The position numbers and the translations under genes are program-made. Under the pieces are notes generated by a model. The model was not told the origin of the DNA. It worked only from the letters and a program-made list of their open reading frames with translations, and searched no databases. Below, in pieces: positions 22,487-34,279 of a stretch of 64,000 nucleotides of DNA. The stretch is taken from positions 542,001 through 606,000 of the forward strand of contig NC_132975.1 in the NCBI RefSeq assembly GCF_047496725.1. Reading direction: 5' to 3'. The stretch comes from Anoplolepis gracilipes. Lineage: Eukaryota; Arthropoda; Insecta; Hymenoptera; Formicidae. The number at the start of each line of letters is the position of its first letter. Position 1 is the first letter of the stretch.

Positions 22487-25400
22487 CCGTGGTCGCTGAG
22501 GGCTCCCACCTTCTGAATTATAGCGCGCGCAACGTGGTCCGATCCTGGTCATGCTTGTTTGTCACGGGTATCACGCGCCGGGCAATAGTAAGCTATCACG
22601 GTGTTTGTCCGAAATTTTCACGTGATCCGGCGGTTCCTGAATGTTCTAGAACCTTCGGGACTAGCATTATAATGTAATATCTATATCGTTATTTCTAGAT
22701 ATATCGCAATTATTACTAGCGTTACGATAACTTATCTGATTAATTACTTATCGCCGCATTGTATTATAGCGTTGTACTTAAATAATTGTAGAGATATGAG
22801 AGCATTACGCTAATTAACTTATTAATTAACAATTATCTATGATGTCGCATAATGTTATTCGTGGATTACAAGATCTAAATTAGTCTACAGACGTTAAACT
22901 CGCTATTATATAACTATATGTATGTATGTATATCATTATAACTAGTAGTAAAGGTTTATATATTTATATATATGTAATAATGGTATAAATGCACATGTAA
23001 TATGCCGTGATATATTTACAATGGATGGATGAGGAGTGTGTAAGTGTGTATAAATGCATAAATTTAAGACAAGTTTATATTGTGAGAGGTTGAGTGTGTA
23101 ATTTAAGTGATACGCTTGGAATATGTATGAATTAGTTATAAGATCCGAAACTATTGCGTTACCATGTATATGATACATTGATTATGTGTATGTTAATATA
23201 CGAATATGCCTGTAATAAGTTTATAATAGGTTTATTGAGAGTGCTTTATTTGTGCGTACTAATGGGTCACTATGTATATAAATTATTTATAGAGTGTGTG
23301 TATTTGCGTGTTACTGGGTGGATAATATGTCTATAATAGTCAGATACTGATTAAACATTGTGTAGATGATAAGTTTATAACGCGCGTATTTTTGTATCAC
23401 CGGGTATATTAAGTGACTATTGTTATATAATTTTATGGTGTGTTTGTTAAGGAGCGTGTATCTATGTAATTATTTCTGGGTGTTCATTATGCGTTTATAC
23501 TTGGTTTATGTAGTGTATGATGTGTGTATTATCGTACCACCGTATATATAGGTATGGTCATTTTGTTTATTATGCATATGTATATTGTAATTATCATTCA
23601 TCCTCAATAAAATGATAACGAAGTTTTGAGAATATTATCACGTTCAAGTTATTTCAGACACCTTGTATAAGTAAGAGTTAATTAAGTAATTGTATATATT
23701 GAGTGTGACTATTTAACTTTAGTTATCTTCCAGAGCTTTATTCGTTTTAAACTCTTTATGGGATATTTATATTGTTTTCACTATAATATATATATATATA
23801 TATATGTATTATGAGTGGTTCATTTTAATTATTATTGGTTTTAATTGATTACTTAAATATTGTCTGAGCCTCGAGGAGTTCTTGTCAGGTCATTATAATT
23901 TGCCTTTAAAACATCTGTGGATTATGATATCTGCAGCGAGTCGCATATATATATATATATATGTATATGTGCATGCACCAAGTTATCTCCATGGTTGATA
24001 TATGAAATAATTATAAATGATAGCTGACCGGATTTTTATTGGCAAACCAAATTGGGTTCATGGTAAGGAATTATTATGCAGAAGATGGGTTTGATCGAAT
24101 CTTTTATTATTGTTAAAATTTGGATTTAATGAAATCACTGCGCTGCGGTGGAATATGAGTAAAATTGACAAGTTATTATATTTGGGTGACAGAATCGTTA
24201 GACATGTACGTTATTGTGGTATTAATTCGGCTTTGGGATATAAAACTGCATTTAATAGTGAAGGCATAATTATATATTGGAGGTGCGGATTAAAATAAAT
24301 AAATTATTAAAGTTGAAAATATGAGGTGTTCCTGAAGCAAAATGGGTCTATAACAATGTGCGCTTAACTTTTTATGGCGGGGCTGTAGCCCTATAAGTTG
24401 CTACCTTTTTTGGTTCCTTATGAGTCAAGGCGCCAGGAAATAATTAATTAAGGTCACTGGGCGGGTTTTTTATGTGATGTTTAAATCGTTAAAAATTGGG
24501 TGCTTTTCGATGTTGCGACAACTTTTGATATATTGAGAAAAGTGATTTAGACTATGCATAGGAAGTTGCAATTGCACATACGAGTTACTTGGCTTGCTCA
24601 GTTTTAATAATTAATGAAAGTTCATATACAGGGTGTCCCGAAAGTACCGATCGGAGTTTATTATATGAAGCTTATGGAATTTAACCAAATGAATCGGTCG
24701 GTTGTTAAACACTATTTTATACTAATGTTTGGATAATATGACAATGTTAGTTCATATACCGGGTGTCAATTTATTAAGGTGAACATGTATCGGGAGTTGT
24801 ATTTCCGCTCATTCGCAGTTACGATCTCTTTCCTTGAGTGATTTTAGCTTGTTATATAGATTTACTTTATATTTTTGTTATACCGGGTGGTGGTTAATTC
24901 TCGATGCGTGTGTCTATGGTGATGTGTACGTGTATGTTTGTGTTTAGTAAGAGTGATGACGACGAGGTGGAGTGAACATTGGTTTATATTATCGCTATTA
25001 CTTAATTTACGTTATTCTATTGACGCATACTTAATATTATGTTTCCTTTTTATTTTTCAGATACTGCAACTAGAGTGACAAAACTAAATGGGTAATTATA
25101 ATAAAATTAAGATGTTCGACCGACTTGGTGGGTCGTTTCTCTTCTCTTTTTCAGGTGCTGAGGAGGCGGACCAGAAGGTGATATACCGGGTGGCCGGAAA
25201 ATAGGTGAGAATTTTCATTGGACAATTAATTAATTATTTTCCTTCATTTTTAGGTAGGTGATAGGGGAGAACCAGTGATGGGGATAAAACAGGAAAAAAA
25301 AAGGAAGAAAAAGAAAAAAAAAAAGGAAAAGGATGTTTTAGCCGGAAACATAATAAAAGGTATTTATCGGCTTAATCTATTTTTGATAATAACTATATAT

Positions 25401-25537
25401 ATATATATGTATATATAAAAAGAAAAGGAAAGTAAAAGAATTTTATAGGTGCTTAACGCTTACTATGTCTACTTAACAGGTGACGTATGGAGTCAACGGA
25501 CGGCGACTGGTGTCAAGCGGAGGCGCTGGACGTGACA

Positions 25538-25717
25538 ATATTATTAAAAAATATTTTAAATAACAAATTAAATTTTAAATTAATAATTTCATATTATTGC
25601 AATATTATATTAAACAACTTCTTTACAAAATATAAGTTTATTACTTATACTGGAGTTGGAGGTTATGATTATTTATATATTTTTATAGAATAAAAAATGT
25701 GGGTATTGTGGATACAT
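25538..25717. other. AT-rich, no gene
   Basis: Starts with the ATAT target duplication of copy A. Otherwise AT-rich with nothing recognisable. Confidence 0.5.
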
Positions 25718-25878
25718 TGGCTGCGTTCAGCAGAGAAAACGAATCAGTGAGCGCTTAGTGATTCTTTATTGTGATTGGTTTCTGCACTTAGATCCAACAA
25801 AGATCTAAATGCAAGAACCAATCACAATAAAGAATCACTAAGCGCTCACTGATTTACTTTCTCTGCTGAACGCAGCCA
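25718..25878. mobile_element. Hairpin MITE (full copy)
   Basis: A near-perfect inverted repeat with arms of about 75 bp, starting TGGCTGCGTTCAGCAGAGAA and ending with the reverse complement, around a CAACAAA-type loop. A half copy lies at 54296-54386. No coding capacity. It may be mobilised by a Harbinger or hAT transposase, but the family is not known to me. Confidence 0.7.
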
Positions 25879-25899
25879 TTCTCCCATAATATTTTAATT

Positions 25900-26547
25900 T
25901 TAATTTATTAGACCACTTTTGTTTTCAACCATTTAACAAGGACAATGATTGTATAAATGTGGATGAAAATTTAGTAGTCACTGTCAGTAAGTATTATTTT
26001 AATAATTGAAGCATATTTTTTGACAAAGTATGCCATTATCAATTAAATTATTTATTGAAAAATTATACTTTCTGGCAATGATACTGACAAATTTTCGTTT
26101 GCCACTGTTATAATTGTCCCTCTTATTTTAGTATCTCGCATAGAAGAGTTCAATGAATCTAATTTACCAAATAAAAAATTAAATAATTCACAAGAAGAAT
26201 TAAATAATCTACAAGAAATTGACAAAGATGAATTATTAATATATCATGTATCGCAGAAGCGAGCATTATTCGATCATCGGATACCAGCAAGTGAAAGAAG
26301 CACTTTAAAAAAAAATGCATTGTGGCAAGAAATATAGCAACTCATTAGGAGGTTAGTGTCTATATTTTGGCCATGTATGATGATATTATTGAAGTTCAGA
26401 CATTTTATTTAATTGTAATGTGTATTTATAGGCGCATTGAGTGTAATTGAAATTAAAAAAAGGTGGCGATATCTATGTGATTGTTTTTTAAAGACAAAAA
26501 AGGAACATACTTATATCCCAAGTGGATCTGCTGCTGAAACGCATCAC
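25900..26547 (+). pseudogene. MADF-domain protein of a PIF/Harbinger transposon, broken
   Basis: Three exon-like pieces join in phase at clear splice sites: to 25986 (donor GTAAGT), 26132-26351 (acceptor TTATTTTAG, donor GTTAGT) and from 26432 (acceptor TATTTATAG). The pieces give an acidic linker, then LLIYHVSQKRALFDHRIPA and, in the third exon, IEIKKRWRYLCDCFLKT, the typical halves of a MADF (Myb/SANT-like) domain. An extra base in exon 2 near 26336 causes a frameshift and stop. The gene is cut off at about 26547 by LINE sequence. Harbinger elements encode such a protein alongside the transposase, which is found here at 31.4-32.7 kb on the other strand. Confidence 0.65.
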
Positions 26548-29075
26548 GCTTTGGACTAAATATTCATATAATATCCCTCTCCTCCTAAAGTCATTCTTAC
26601 ACATTTTCTCCCCCAGACCCCATACTATTCTTGTTGCTATTTTCCCTTTCTTACTCATTTCTTTTATGTATTTCACATAATTTCCTTTCTTATTGAACGT
26701 GAAACCTAAATATTTAAATTCGTTTACCTCTTCTATTGTTTGTTTCCTCCATAACCATTTATCCTTATTGCTATTCCTTGCACTGTTAAAATTTACAATC
26801 TTTGTCTTTTCTACACATAATACCATTTTTCTATCTTTTAAGAAATTTTTCAGGGAATCTATCATGTCTTCTAAAGCCTCTTTATTTTTAATTAATAACA
26901 CTATATCATCTGCAAATGCTAGTGACCAAATTCTGCTTCTACCTAGCTATACCTCCTACTCCTCTCTTTTCTAGCATATCCAACTCTGCCACATGAATAG
27001 TATCGGACTCAGCACATATCCCTGTCTTACGCCTTTTTCTATCCTAAAACTTTTGACCTTCCATTCTTCAGTCTTATCGACGCTTCCGTATCCTCGTATA
27101 TTTTCTTCAATTTCCCTATCAATCCCTTGTTTATTCCTTCTTCCATTTCTTCCCATAATTTTCTTCTGGCTACGTTATCAAATGCAGCTTTTAAGTCAAT
27201 GAACAATGCATACACTTTCCTTTCATCTTTTGGTTTTTCTCTCTCCCTTTGTATGATGTGGTTCAGAATATAGATATTAGCCATCTTGGAGCATCCTTTC
27301 CTGAAACCTGTCTGACTTTCCAGTATTATATTTTTCTCTTCTACTTCCATTTCTAATCTATTCCTTAAGATTTCTGCATATATTTTGTACGCCGTGCATA
27401 ACAGTGATATATCTCTATAGTTACCAACTTTCTCTACTTCTCCCCTTTTATATAAGGGAACAATAATATTTTTCTTCCAGTCTTCCGGCAGTTCTCCTTC
27501 CTTCTATACTCTTCTTATTATATCAATCAGACCTTCTTTTACTGCTTCTCCTCCAAACTTCCACGCTTCCATTGGAATACCATCAATTCCCGTTGCCTTC
27601 TTTAGTTTCATTTTCCTCACCGCTTTGCATATTTCTTCTTCATCCAAATCTTCTTCCTCCTTTTCTCCTTCCTCTTCCCTATATTTTACACTTTCCTCTT
27701 TATCTACCACTCCTTTCATTTCCGCTCCTCTTAGGTTCATAAAATAGATTCTCCATTCCTCTTCCAGAATATTATTCTCGAACCATACCTTTTTCTTTCT
27801 TCTCCTGTTTATAAATTCCCAGATCTCAGACTCATTGAACATGCTTTTCAATCTTTCTTCTTCTTCCTCTCTTTTTTCTTTCTGTTTCTTATCTAAATGT
27901 TCTCTTGGACCTTTCTTTTGTTCCAAAAACTTGTCCTTTATGATTTCTCCTTTTCTCCATTTCCTATATGCTCTCTTAACTTCTCTCTTCTTTCTCGTAC
28001 AACTTTTATCCCACCAATCTTTGAAACCAAGTTTTCTCTTTTTCAATTTCCTTTTCTTATACACCATTGATTTCTTTATTATATCTTTTAGTTTTTCCCA
28101 GCGCTTATTAACTGATGTCTCATCTTCTTCTATTTTCTAACTTATTTCTTCTGTATTATACTTATAAATTTCCCTATCATCTATATTCCAATTTATAATC
28201 CTTCTATCTTCTGTATTTATCTCTTTACCATTTTTTCCTCTTTTGTCTGTTCCTTGCTTTATTTCTCTTCTTCTTTTATCCTCTTGCTTTCTTTCTTTTC
28301 TTACTTTTACTTCTTCTTTCAATTCCAATTTAACAGGCATGTAGTCTGAGTCGACCCTATCTACAATACTAAAACTTAATACTCTATTTTGCATTTTTTC
28401 ATTTACAAATACGAGATCAATAACTGTACTTCCTCTCGCACCAATATATGTAAATTCTCCATTCCAATCTCCTTTCGTTTCACCATTTAAGATATTTAAA
28501 CCATTATCCTGCATTTTTTCCATAAATCTTTTTTCCTCGTTTCCTATGATTTTATCCTTGCTTTTCCTTATCGTATCCCATTCTTCCTCCTCTCCTCCTA
28601 ATTCACCTATCCTTAAGTTGAAATCCCCACCAACCATTATATTTTCATTTTCATACTCTTCTATTATTTCCCCAATTATCCCACCTAATTCCTTCCTATA
28701 TTTTGAGTTGTAAACTACTAAAATGTTCGTCCATTCCTTTTTTTCTAAACCTCTTATGTGAATTATTTCTTCATATTTCTTATCTATATTAATAATTTCC
28801 CATTTCTCTCCCCCCCCCCCAATCATTCCTTATACCTATAATGCCCTTACTAGCTCTGCCTCTCACCTTTTTCTTTTATGCATGTACACTATGCCAGGTG
28901 TGTGTTTCTGGTAGCCCGCTTTTCAGATTACTCCATCTTTTTTCATTTACCCATGTTTCACATAATCCTATACAGTCATATTTCGTTACAAATTCCCAAA
29001 AGTCTAAATCCTGTTTTTCTAAGCCCGCAACGTTCCAGAAAATTAATTCCCTATTCTTATACCTTCTCTTCTTCT
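26548..29075 (-). pseudogene. LINE ORF2 remnant: AP-like endonuclease and reverse transcriptase
   Basis: From right to left: the endonuclease start (ELIFWNVAGLEKQ, then GLCETWV) near 29070-28860, a slip at a G-run near 28809-28820, the endonuclease core with VGGDFN in 28826-28137, a linker (28067-27504) with KKATGIDGIPMEAWKFG, then RT pieces: GFRKGCSKMANIYIL and LFIDLKAAFD (27350-27039) and FADDIVLLIKN near 26915-26880. Stops and frameshifts separate the pieces. The sequence ends shortly after the RT thumb, so the element is dead. Confidence 0.72.
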
Positions 29076-29099
29076 TATTTCTCCTTGTCTCTTCTTGGC

Positions 29100-30260
29100 T
29101 TATCCAAAATTCTCCTCTCTATCCCTATCACTCCCCTCATCCCTGTTCTCTGCCACTATACCTAACTCCTCACCCTTGTTTTTCTCTAAGTTCTTTTCAA
29201 TTTCACTCCAATACATCCAATTCCCCTTGACTCTTACCTTATCGTATCCTATTTTAATAGCCTCACCTTTACTCCTTTCCTCTTTCGCCCATTTACTTAT
29301 TTTTTCTTGTATTTTTCTTTTCTCACACGATAAGTCATTTTCTATATAAATTGTTTCACCTTTTAGCCTATTCTTCTTAACCATTATTTGCTTTTTTTCT
29401 TCCCCCCTTTTCACTTTTCTTATAATCACCCTACCACTCCAATGACAGTATTCCAAATTGGAATCCACATCTAATTTCTCCTTTAAAAACTTTATGACCC
29501 ACTCTTTCAGATATATGTCCTTATATTTTTCTACTGTCTCTCTTTTTATTCCTTTTATCACTATATTATTTCTCCTATCCTCTTTATCCTTCTCTCCTAT
29601 CCACCTTTTTAATTTATTTACCTCCCTCATACTCAGCCTGTCTTCACTACTTTGATGTGTGCCTGTACCTACGCTACTATTTCATCTAGAGATTTTACTC
29701 CCCATACTACTTACTGAAACATTATCGCCTGCCTCATCTTGTTTATTACTAATACTATAGCTATTCTCTATTCATTCTTTTAATTCTTTACATTTGTTAG
29801 CTATCTCCTCCATTCTCTCCTCAATCATTCTAATTCTTATTTCCCAGTTCTTTTCTTTCTTTCATTCTTCTACCTATTCTGTATTCTTTTTCCTCTCCTT
29901 TTTTATCTCATTCAATTCTTTCTTTATTAACTCTAAACATTCTGTTCTTATGTCCTCTCAACTACTTTTCCCCTCGCCACCTTTCTCCTGTTCCTCGTCT
30001 AAAAATGATACCTTTTTCTTATCTTTGTCCTTGTCTTTCTTTATGTCAGTCGATAATACTAATCTACTTTGTATTCCTACTTTACCTTGACCTACTTTAC
30101 CCTGTCCTTTGCTCGACTTACCTACTTTACTGTTACCGACCGTATCGGCATTCTTGTCCTTTGCCGCCATAACTTTTTTCTTTCCTGTCTGAATTGCCTC
30201 CACAAAATCTCTCCAAAATCTCTTCAATACCACACTCTCTTCCGCCTCCTTCATTCTCAC
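29100..30260 (-). pseudogene. LINE ORF1 remnant
   Basis: Two frames, 30260-29958 and 29630-29100, with stops between them. The first is Lys-rich. The second contains RRNNIVIKGI and a following basic/acidic region like the RRM-type part of LINE ORF1 RNA-binding proteins, ending just upstream of ORF2. Confidence 0.55.
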
Positions 30261-30340
30261 TATTTCTCCACGCTTAGCGCTTACTTTATATCCTATTATT
30301 ACCTATCCTGTCTATACTGCCTATTTACTAGAAAATTTGC

Positions 30341-30856
30341 TTAAGGCTCCTGAGTAGTCGCCGCGGCCATATTTAAATCGTGACGTCATAAGCGAGAAAT
30401 AGTGAGAAATGACACCCTAATTTATGTTGCGACTGACATGTAAATAAAAACATATTTCAACGAAATAATACTACCAATCTCTTCAGAACACTTGTAAAAA
30501 TGGACGGCTGGTAATCCTTTCTCCTGACAATTGATAAATAACTGTAAATTGAGTCCGAAATGAACCCTTGAAATGCGGAAAAACACGCGATTTGACAGCT
30601 GTCGAAAGGAGAGGAAAATGTTACTTTACACAGTTTATTCCTTACACAGCTTGGCAGCCGTCCATTTTCACAAGTTTCATAAATACGTTGCACATCACAA
30701 CACTAGCAAAAAGCAAATAATTACGACGTAGGTCGCAACATAAATTGGGCTGTCATTTCTCGCTTCTGACATATTTCCCAAAAGAGAGAAAGAGACAGAA
30801 CTATATGTCGCCACCGTCGACATCAAAGTTCCGCGGCGAGTACTCAGGAGCCTTAA
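30341..30856. mobile_element. 508-bp MITE flanked by TTAA (piggyBac-like)
   Basis: TTAA at 30341-30344 and 30853-30856 flank terminal inverted repeats starting GGCTCCTGAGTAGTCGCCGC. Subterminal inverted repeats follow (ATGACACCCTAATTTATG against CATAAATTGGGCTGTCAT), and an inner pair contains ATGGACGGCTG. TTAA target duplication is the piggyBac hallmark. No ORF of its own. Confidence 0.75.
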
Positions 30857-31425
30857 TGATCGCACACACGCACTCTTCCGTGACTCATGCTTCCACTCCT
30901 CCTAACCAAGTCCTATATCTTATTAATTATTGCGAATTTATTCGGGGACACCCTGTATATATTATCATTGTTATTATCTCTATTCGTTATTTTATTTTTT
31001 ATTACATTAGTATTAATTATGAATCAATATTTTATTTTTTATTAGATTAATATAAACTATGAAAAGATATTTTATTTTTTATCACATTAGTATTAAAAGA
31101 TTTATTCTAAAAGATTTATTATGAAATTGTAATATTATTATGACAAACTGTATTAAATTATTCTTGCTTACATTTTTATTATAATAATCTTAAATAAAGG
31201 TATTTTCAAACAAAATATTTTCTTATTTATCATTACACACAATTACCTGATAAATAAGTTTTACTTCATAATCATATTTATTTATAAATATACTTATGCT
31301 TACAAACTTACACCTATTTATAGTATTTTATTTATAACACTAATAACAGTACTATTTATAATTTTTTAGTAAAAAAATTAATTAAAACAAATAAATTAAA
31401 AATCGTTTTGCAACGCTTTTGCCCA
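30857..31425. other. AT-rich spacer
   Basis: One CGGGGACACCCTGTATAT motif at about 30941-30958 (the same end motif as the foldback elements at 55.7-56.5 kb), then AT-rich DNA with repeated ATATTTTATTTTTTAT near 31027-31083. No gene. Confidence 0.5.
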
Positions 31426-32749
31426 CTAGTAAGATAATGCACCAGTATCTTGAAAATAGGTTGAATACGCTTCCCTAACTGCAACAGCGTTTTTATTGCC
31501 TCGGCTTTGACAAAAGTAGTATATTACGAATGCCATGACTTGTACGCGCATCATCTGGAGTTATATGCAAATATAATTTATTTCCAGTTAATTTCTCTTC
31601 GTTCTTAATAATAAAACTGTGCAGTGTTACAGTTGCTTGTATAATTTTACGTGCATTTCTGACATTCGCGATAATTGGCCTTCGGTATATTCTCCATCGA
31701 GCAACTAATATGCCGAAAGCGTTTTCTACAACTCTTCTTGCACGGCTGAGTCTATAATTAAAAATTTTTTTTCCAATATCAAGTTTTCCACTGTGCAGAT
31801 ATGGCCTCATTATGTGCATTGACAATGGGAAAGCTTCATCCGCTACTAATACATATGGTAATTCTGGTCCATCAATTTCGATCTGTCTCGGAATTGGCAG
31901 TTTGAAAGAATTAGCTTCAAAGCGTTTCCCAATTTCGCTGTTGCGGAAAACTCCTCCGTCACTTTGTCTGCCTTCGGCTTCAATGTCAACTATTGTAAAG
32001 CAATAATTTACGTCACTGATTCCAAGAAGATTAATGCTGTGATGGCCTTTGTAATTGTAATACATTGATCCGCTGTTTGGCGGAGCCTGTAACAAGAACA
32101 TATAGACATTGTCTTTTTATCATAATTTATATTATGTATTGAAATAAAACAATTTTTTACATTTAACAAAGCCTTTTATCTTTTATTAATAAAGTTTTAA
32201 AATTACATAAATAAACTCAGAATTCCGTTTAAAATATACTTGGATTTGAACATGTTTTCTATCGATGGCCCCTATACAATTAGGAAAATTCCATAATCGT
32301 TAAAATTCATCAGCTACAGATTTCCAATTCTTTTCATTGTCCGTAAGAAAAACTGAATCTTTTAAACAATTCCAAATAATTTCACAAGTCTCACATATAA
32401 TTTTTGATATTGTGTTATGTACAACTCTGAAAGCATATGATAGGGATTTCATACTATCTCCTGATGCTAAATAACGCAGTGTAATCTGGAGCCGAGTGTC
32501 AGGCGAAATTGATTCGCAAACAACATATTCTTTAACAAGGAATGGTCCAACTAATGCTAATAATGCGCCAAATAATTGAGGTGCCATTCTAAAATAATCC
32601 ATATATTTTTCTGTGTGTTGGGTCAGCATTTCCTTTACAAGATTCTCATTTGCTCCTTGTTGGAATCTTCTTTCTAAGCTGAATATAGGTCGTATTCGAT
32701 ATTTTCGTCGTTTTTTAATATTTTCATTTCTTTTTACAATTATATACAA
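31426..32749 (-). pseudogene. PIF/Harbinger DDE transposase, broken
   Basis: Exon 1 (32749-32240) carries the N-terminal helical domain and, after an in-frame TAA at 32302-32300, the first catalytic Asp in CIGAIDRKHV. A 143-bp intron (32239-32097) ends TTGTTACAG. Exon 2 continues APPNSGSMYYNYKGHHS, has the second Asp in LVADEAFPLS and the Glu in RRVVENAFGIL, and ends with NAVAVREAYSTYF after a frameshift near 31510. All three catalytic residues remain, but the stop and frameshift make it inactive. It is convergent with the MADF gene at 25.9-26.5 kb, the usual two-gene plan of Harbinger elements. Confidence 0.82.
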
Positions 32750-33230
32750 CGAATATAATTTTACAATCTTACGGCGTAATTCATTCTTTTTAAATATACA
32801 CTAACTTTGTTTTAATTTATTTAACAATCCGCAAATAATAATAAACAATTTTTCAGAATCCATATTCAATATTAAGTTGTTGTCAGTTTCAAAGGTTATA
32901 TATGAAATTCATGAATTTTTTGACCGGTACATATATGTGTGAATCCGATCCGCATAAATTTGTATTTCCTATGTCCCATGCAGCGGAAGCGTAATTTGCG
33001 CGAGCCAATAATGTATGCTGTTCCGATATAAACAGCAAAAAAATCTATGGGAAAGAATCTTGTGATTGGCCAACACCAATTGCGCTTCCGCGTTTTCTGC
33101 TCCATAGGACATAAGAAAATATATTTCAGCGGAACGCAATTGACGGAATGTCTGTGATTGGACGAACTTCGTTCCGCCAATTCCGCATTGCGCATACGTT
33201 CCGTATCATGGGACCGCACCATTACTCAAC
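32750..33230. repeat. Foldback sequence at the 5' side of the transposase
   Basis: TTTCCTATGTCCCATGCAGC (32964 on) and its imperfect reverse complement ending near 33117 form one hairpin; GCGGAACG and CGTTCCGC near 33128 and 33170 form a second. These may be Harbinger terminal sequences or separate MITEs. Confidence 0.4.
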
Positions 33231-33725
33231 TGCTCAAGTTTAAACAAGCATGCGCAATGACGTGACGCAATCGCAAACAGCCACTAGCAAACGCCAAGAC
33301 GGTTCTCGCGTATGGCAAAACCGCGCAACGCGCGTCACTGCCCGTCGGCAACCAATCAAGCGAAACACGCTGGCATCGCCCTAAACGTCAAAATTAATTG
33401 GCTCGCAATCGCAAATGTATCGACTATAAAACCGCGTCGAGAAAAAATCCGTCAGCTTTTTGGCTAAAACCGCTTACTATACGCTTCGCAGAAATCTTTC
33501 GCTGCACCGCTGTTCTTACGCTTTTCGCCGCTTTCGCTGCACCGCTTTTCTTTCGCTTTCGTCGCAATCGCACAGTGCTTAACACCGCTTTCGTGCAGAG
33601 CTTATCGCCGTCGTCGAAAAACGCTAATCTCGCGATTGACTTTCTTGTACATTTCTTGTAAATATCTTCGGTGTTTCTTTGTGTCCGTTCGTGTACTACA
33701 AAACTAATAAAACGCAAAAAAAATT
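33231..33725 (+). promoter_or_regulatory. Orphan promoter-to-polyA unit, possible solo LTR
   Basis: CCAAT at 33352, ACTATAAAACC at 33421 and an initiator-like GTCAGCTT about 30 bp later are followed by a GC-richer stretch with repeated CGCTTTCGCTGCACCGCT and an AATAAA near 33707. No ATG-started ORF of note. The spacing of TATA to polyadenylation signal (~285 bp) would suit R of a retroelement, but I could not define TG...CA ends. Confidence 0.3.
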
Positions 33726-33937
33726 ACTAAAGACTAAAGTGTGCCGTCCTTAAGCCTAAGTGTTGCTGATCCATCCGCGATACTCTCGAACAAATATCCT
33801 ATTAATAACATCTTTTGGATGTTCAATTTATGTCCGCATTTGGATCTCTTATTTTTATATAACATTTTTATTTTTATAATAATATTTATTATGTTTACTA
33901 CATATTTAATATTATTAGAACAATTTTCTTAATATAT
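33726..33937. other. AT-rich, no gene
   Basis: Nothing recognisable. It ends with ATAT, the target duplication of copy B. Confidence 0.5.
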
Positions 33938-34279
33938 TGTCACGTCCAGCGCCTCCGCTTGACACCAGTCGCCGTCCGTTGACTCCATACGTCACCTGTT
34001 AAGTAGACATAGTAAGCGTTAAGCACCTATAAAATTCTTTTACTTTCCTTTTCTTTTTATATATACATATATATATATATAGTTATTATCAAAAATAGAT
34101 TAAGCCGATAAATACCTTTTATTATGTTTCCGGCTAAAACATCCTTTTCCTTTTTTTTTTTCTTTTTCTTCCTTTTTTTTTTCCTGTTTTATCCCCATCA
34201 CTGGTTCTCCCCTATCACCTACCTAAAAATGAAGGAAAATAATTAATTAATTGTCCAATGAAAATTCTCACCTATTTTC

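Larger units (their letters stand above)
5368..25537 (-). mobile_element. Giant Ty3/gypsy (errantivirus-type) retrotransposon, copy A
   Basis: A 20,170-bp element with 5.7-kb LTRs (5368-11096 and 19808-25537), gag, pol and env on the minus strand, a primer-binding site next to the right LTR and a polypurine tract next to the left LTR. In element orientation the LTR begins TGTCACGTCC and ends GACGTAACA. The flanks are ATAT on both sides, a 4-bp target duplication as expected for gypsy-class integrases. The two LTRs differ at only a few positions by eye, so insertion is recent. Env is frameshifted. Copy B at 33938-54032 is the same family in opposite orientation. Confidence 0.93.
19808..25537 (-). 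repeat. 5' LTR of copy A (5.73 kb)
   Basis: Direct repeat of 5368-11096 offset by 14,440 bp. Differences seen by eye are very few (for example G/A at 10116 versus 24555, and poly-A length near 6187 and 10867). It carries the TATA box at 22485-22478, the hairpin array at about 20802-21105 and a copy of the 138-codon frame (20521-20105). Confidence 0.93.
26548..30340 (-). mobile_element. Degenerate non-LTR (LINE) retrotransposon, 3'-truncated
   Basis: Minus-strand ORF1 and ORF2 remnants in several frames. The left (3') edge lies in the middle of ORF2, directly joined to the MADF gene, with no 3' UTR or poly(A). The right edge is not sharply defined and is placed just before the TTAA of the next MITE. 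Confidence 0.75.

Noticed and set aside
28841..29655. Plus-strand Ser/Phe/Leu-rich ORFs across the LINE
   Set aside because: They are reverse-strand shadows of the Lys/Glu-rich LINE ORFs.
33424..33717. 97-codon minus-strand ORF in the orphan promoter unit
   Set aside because: Arg/Lys/Ala-rich by repeat composition, with no recognisable domain and opposite to the promoter signals.
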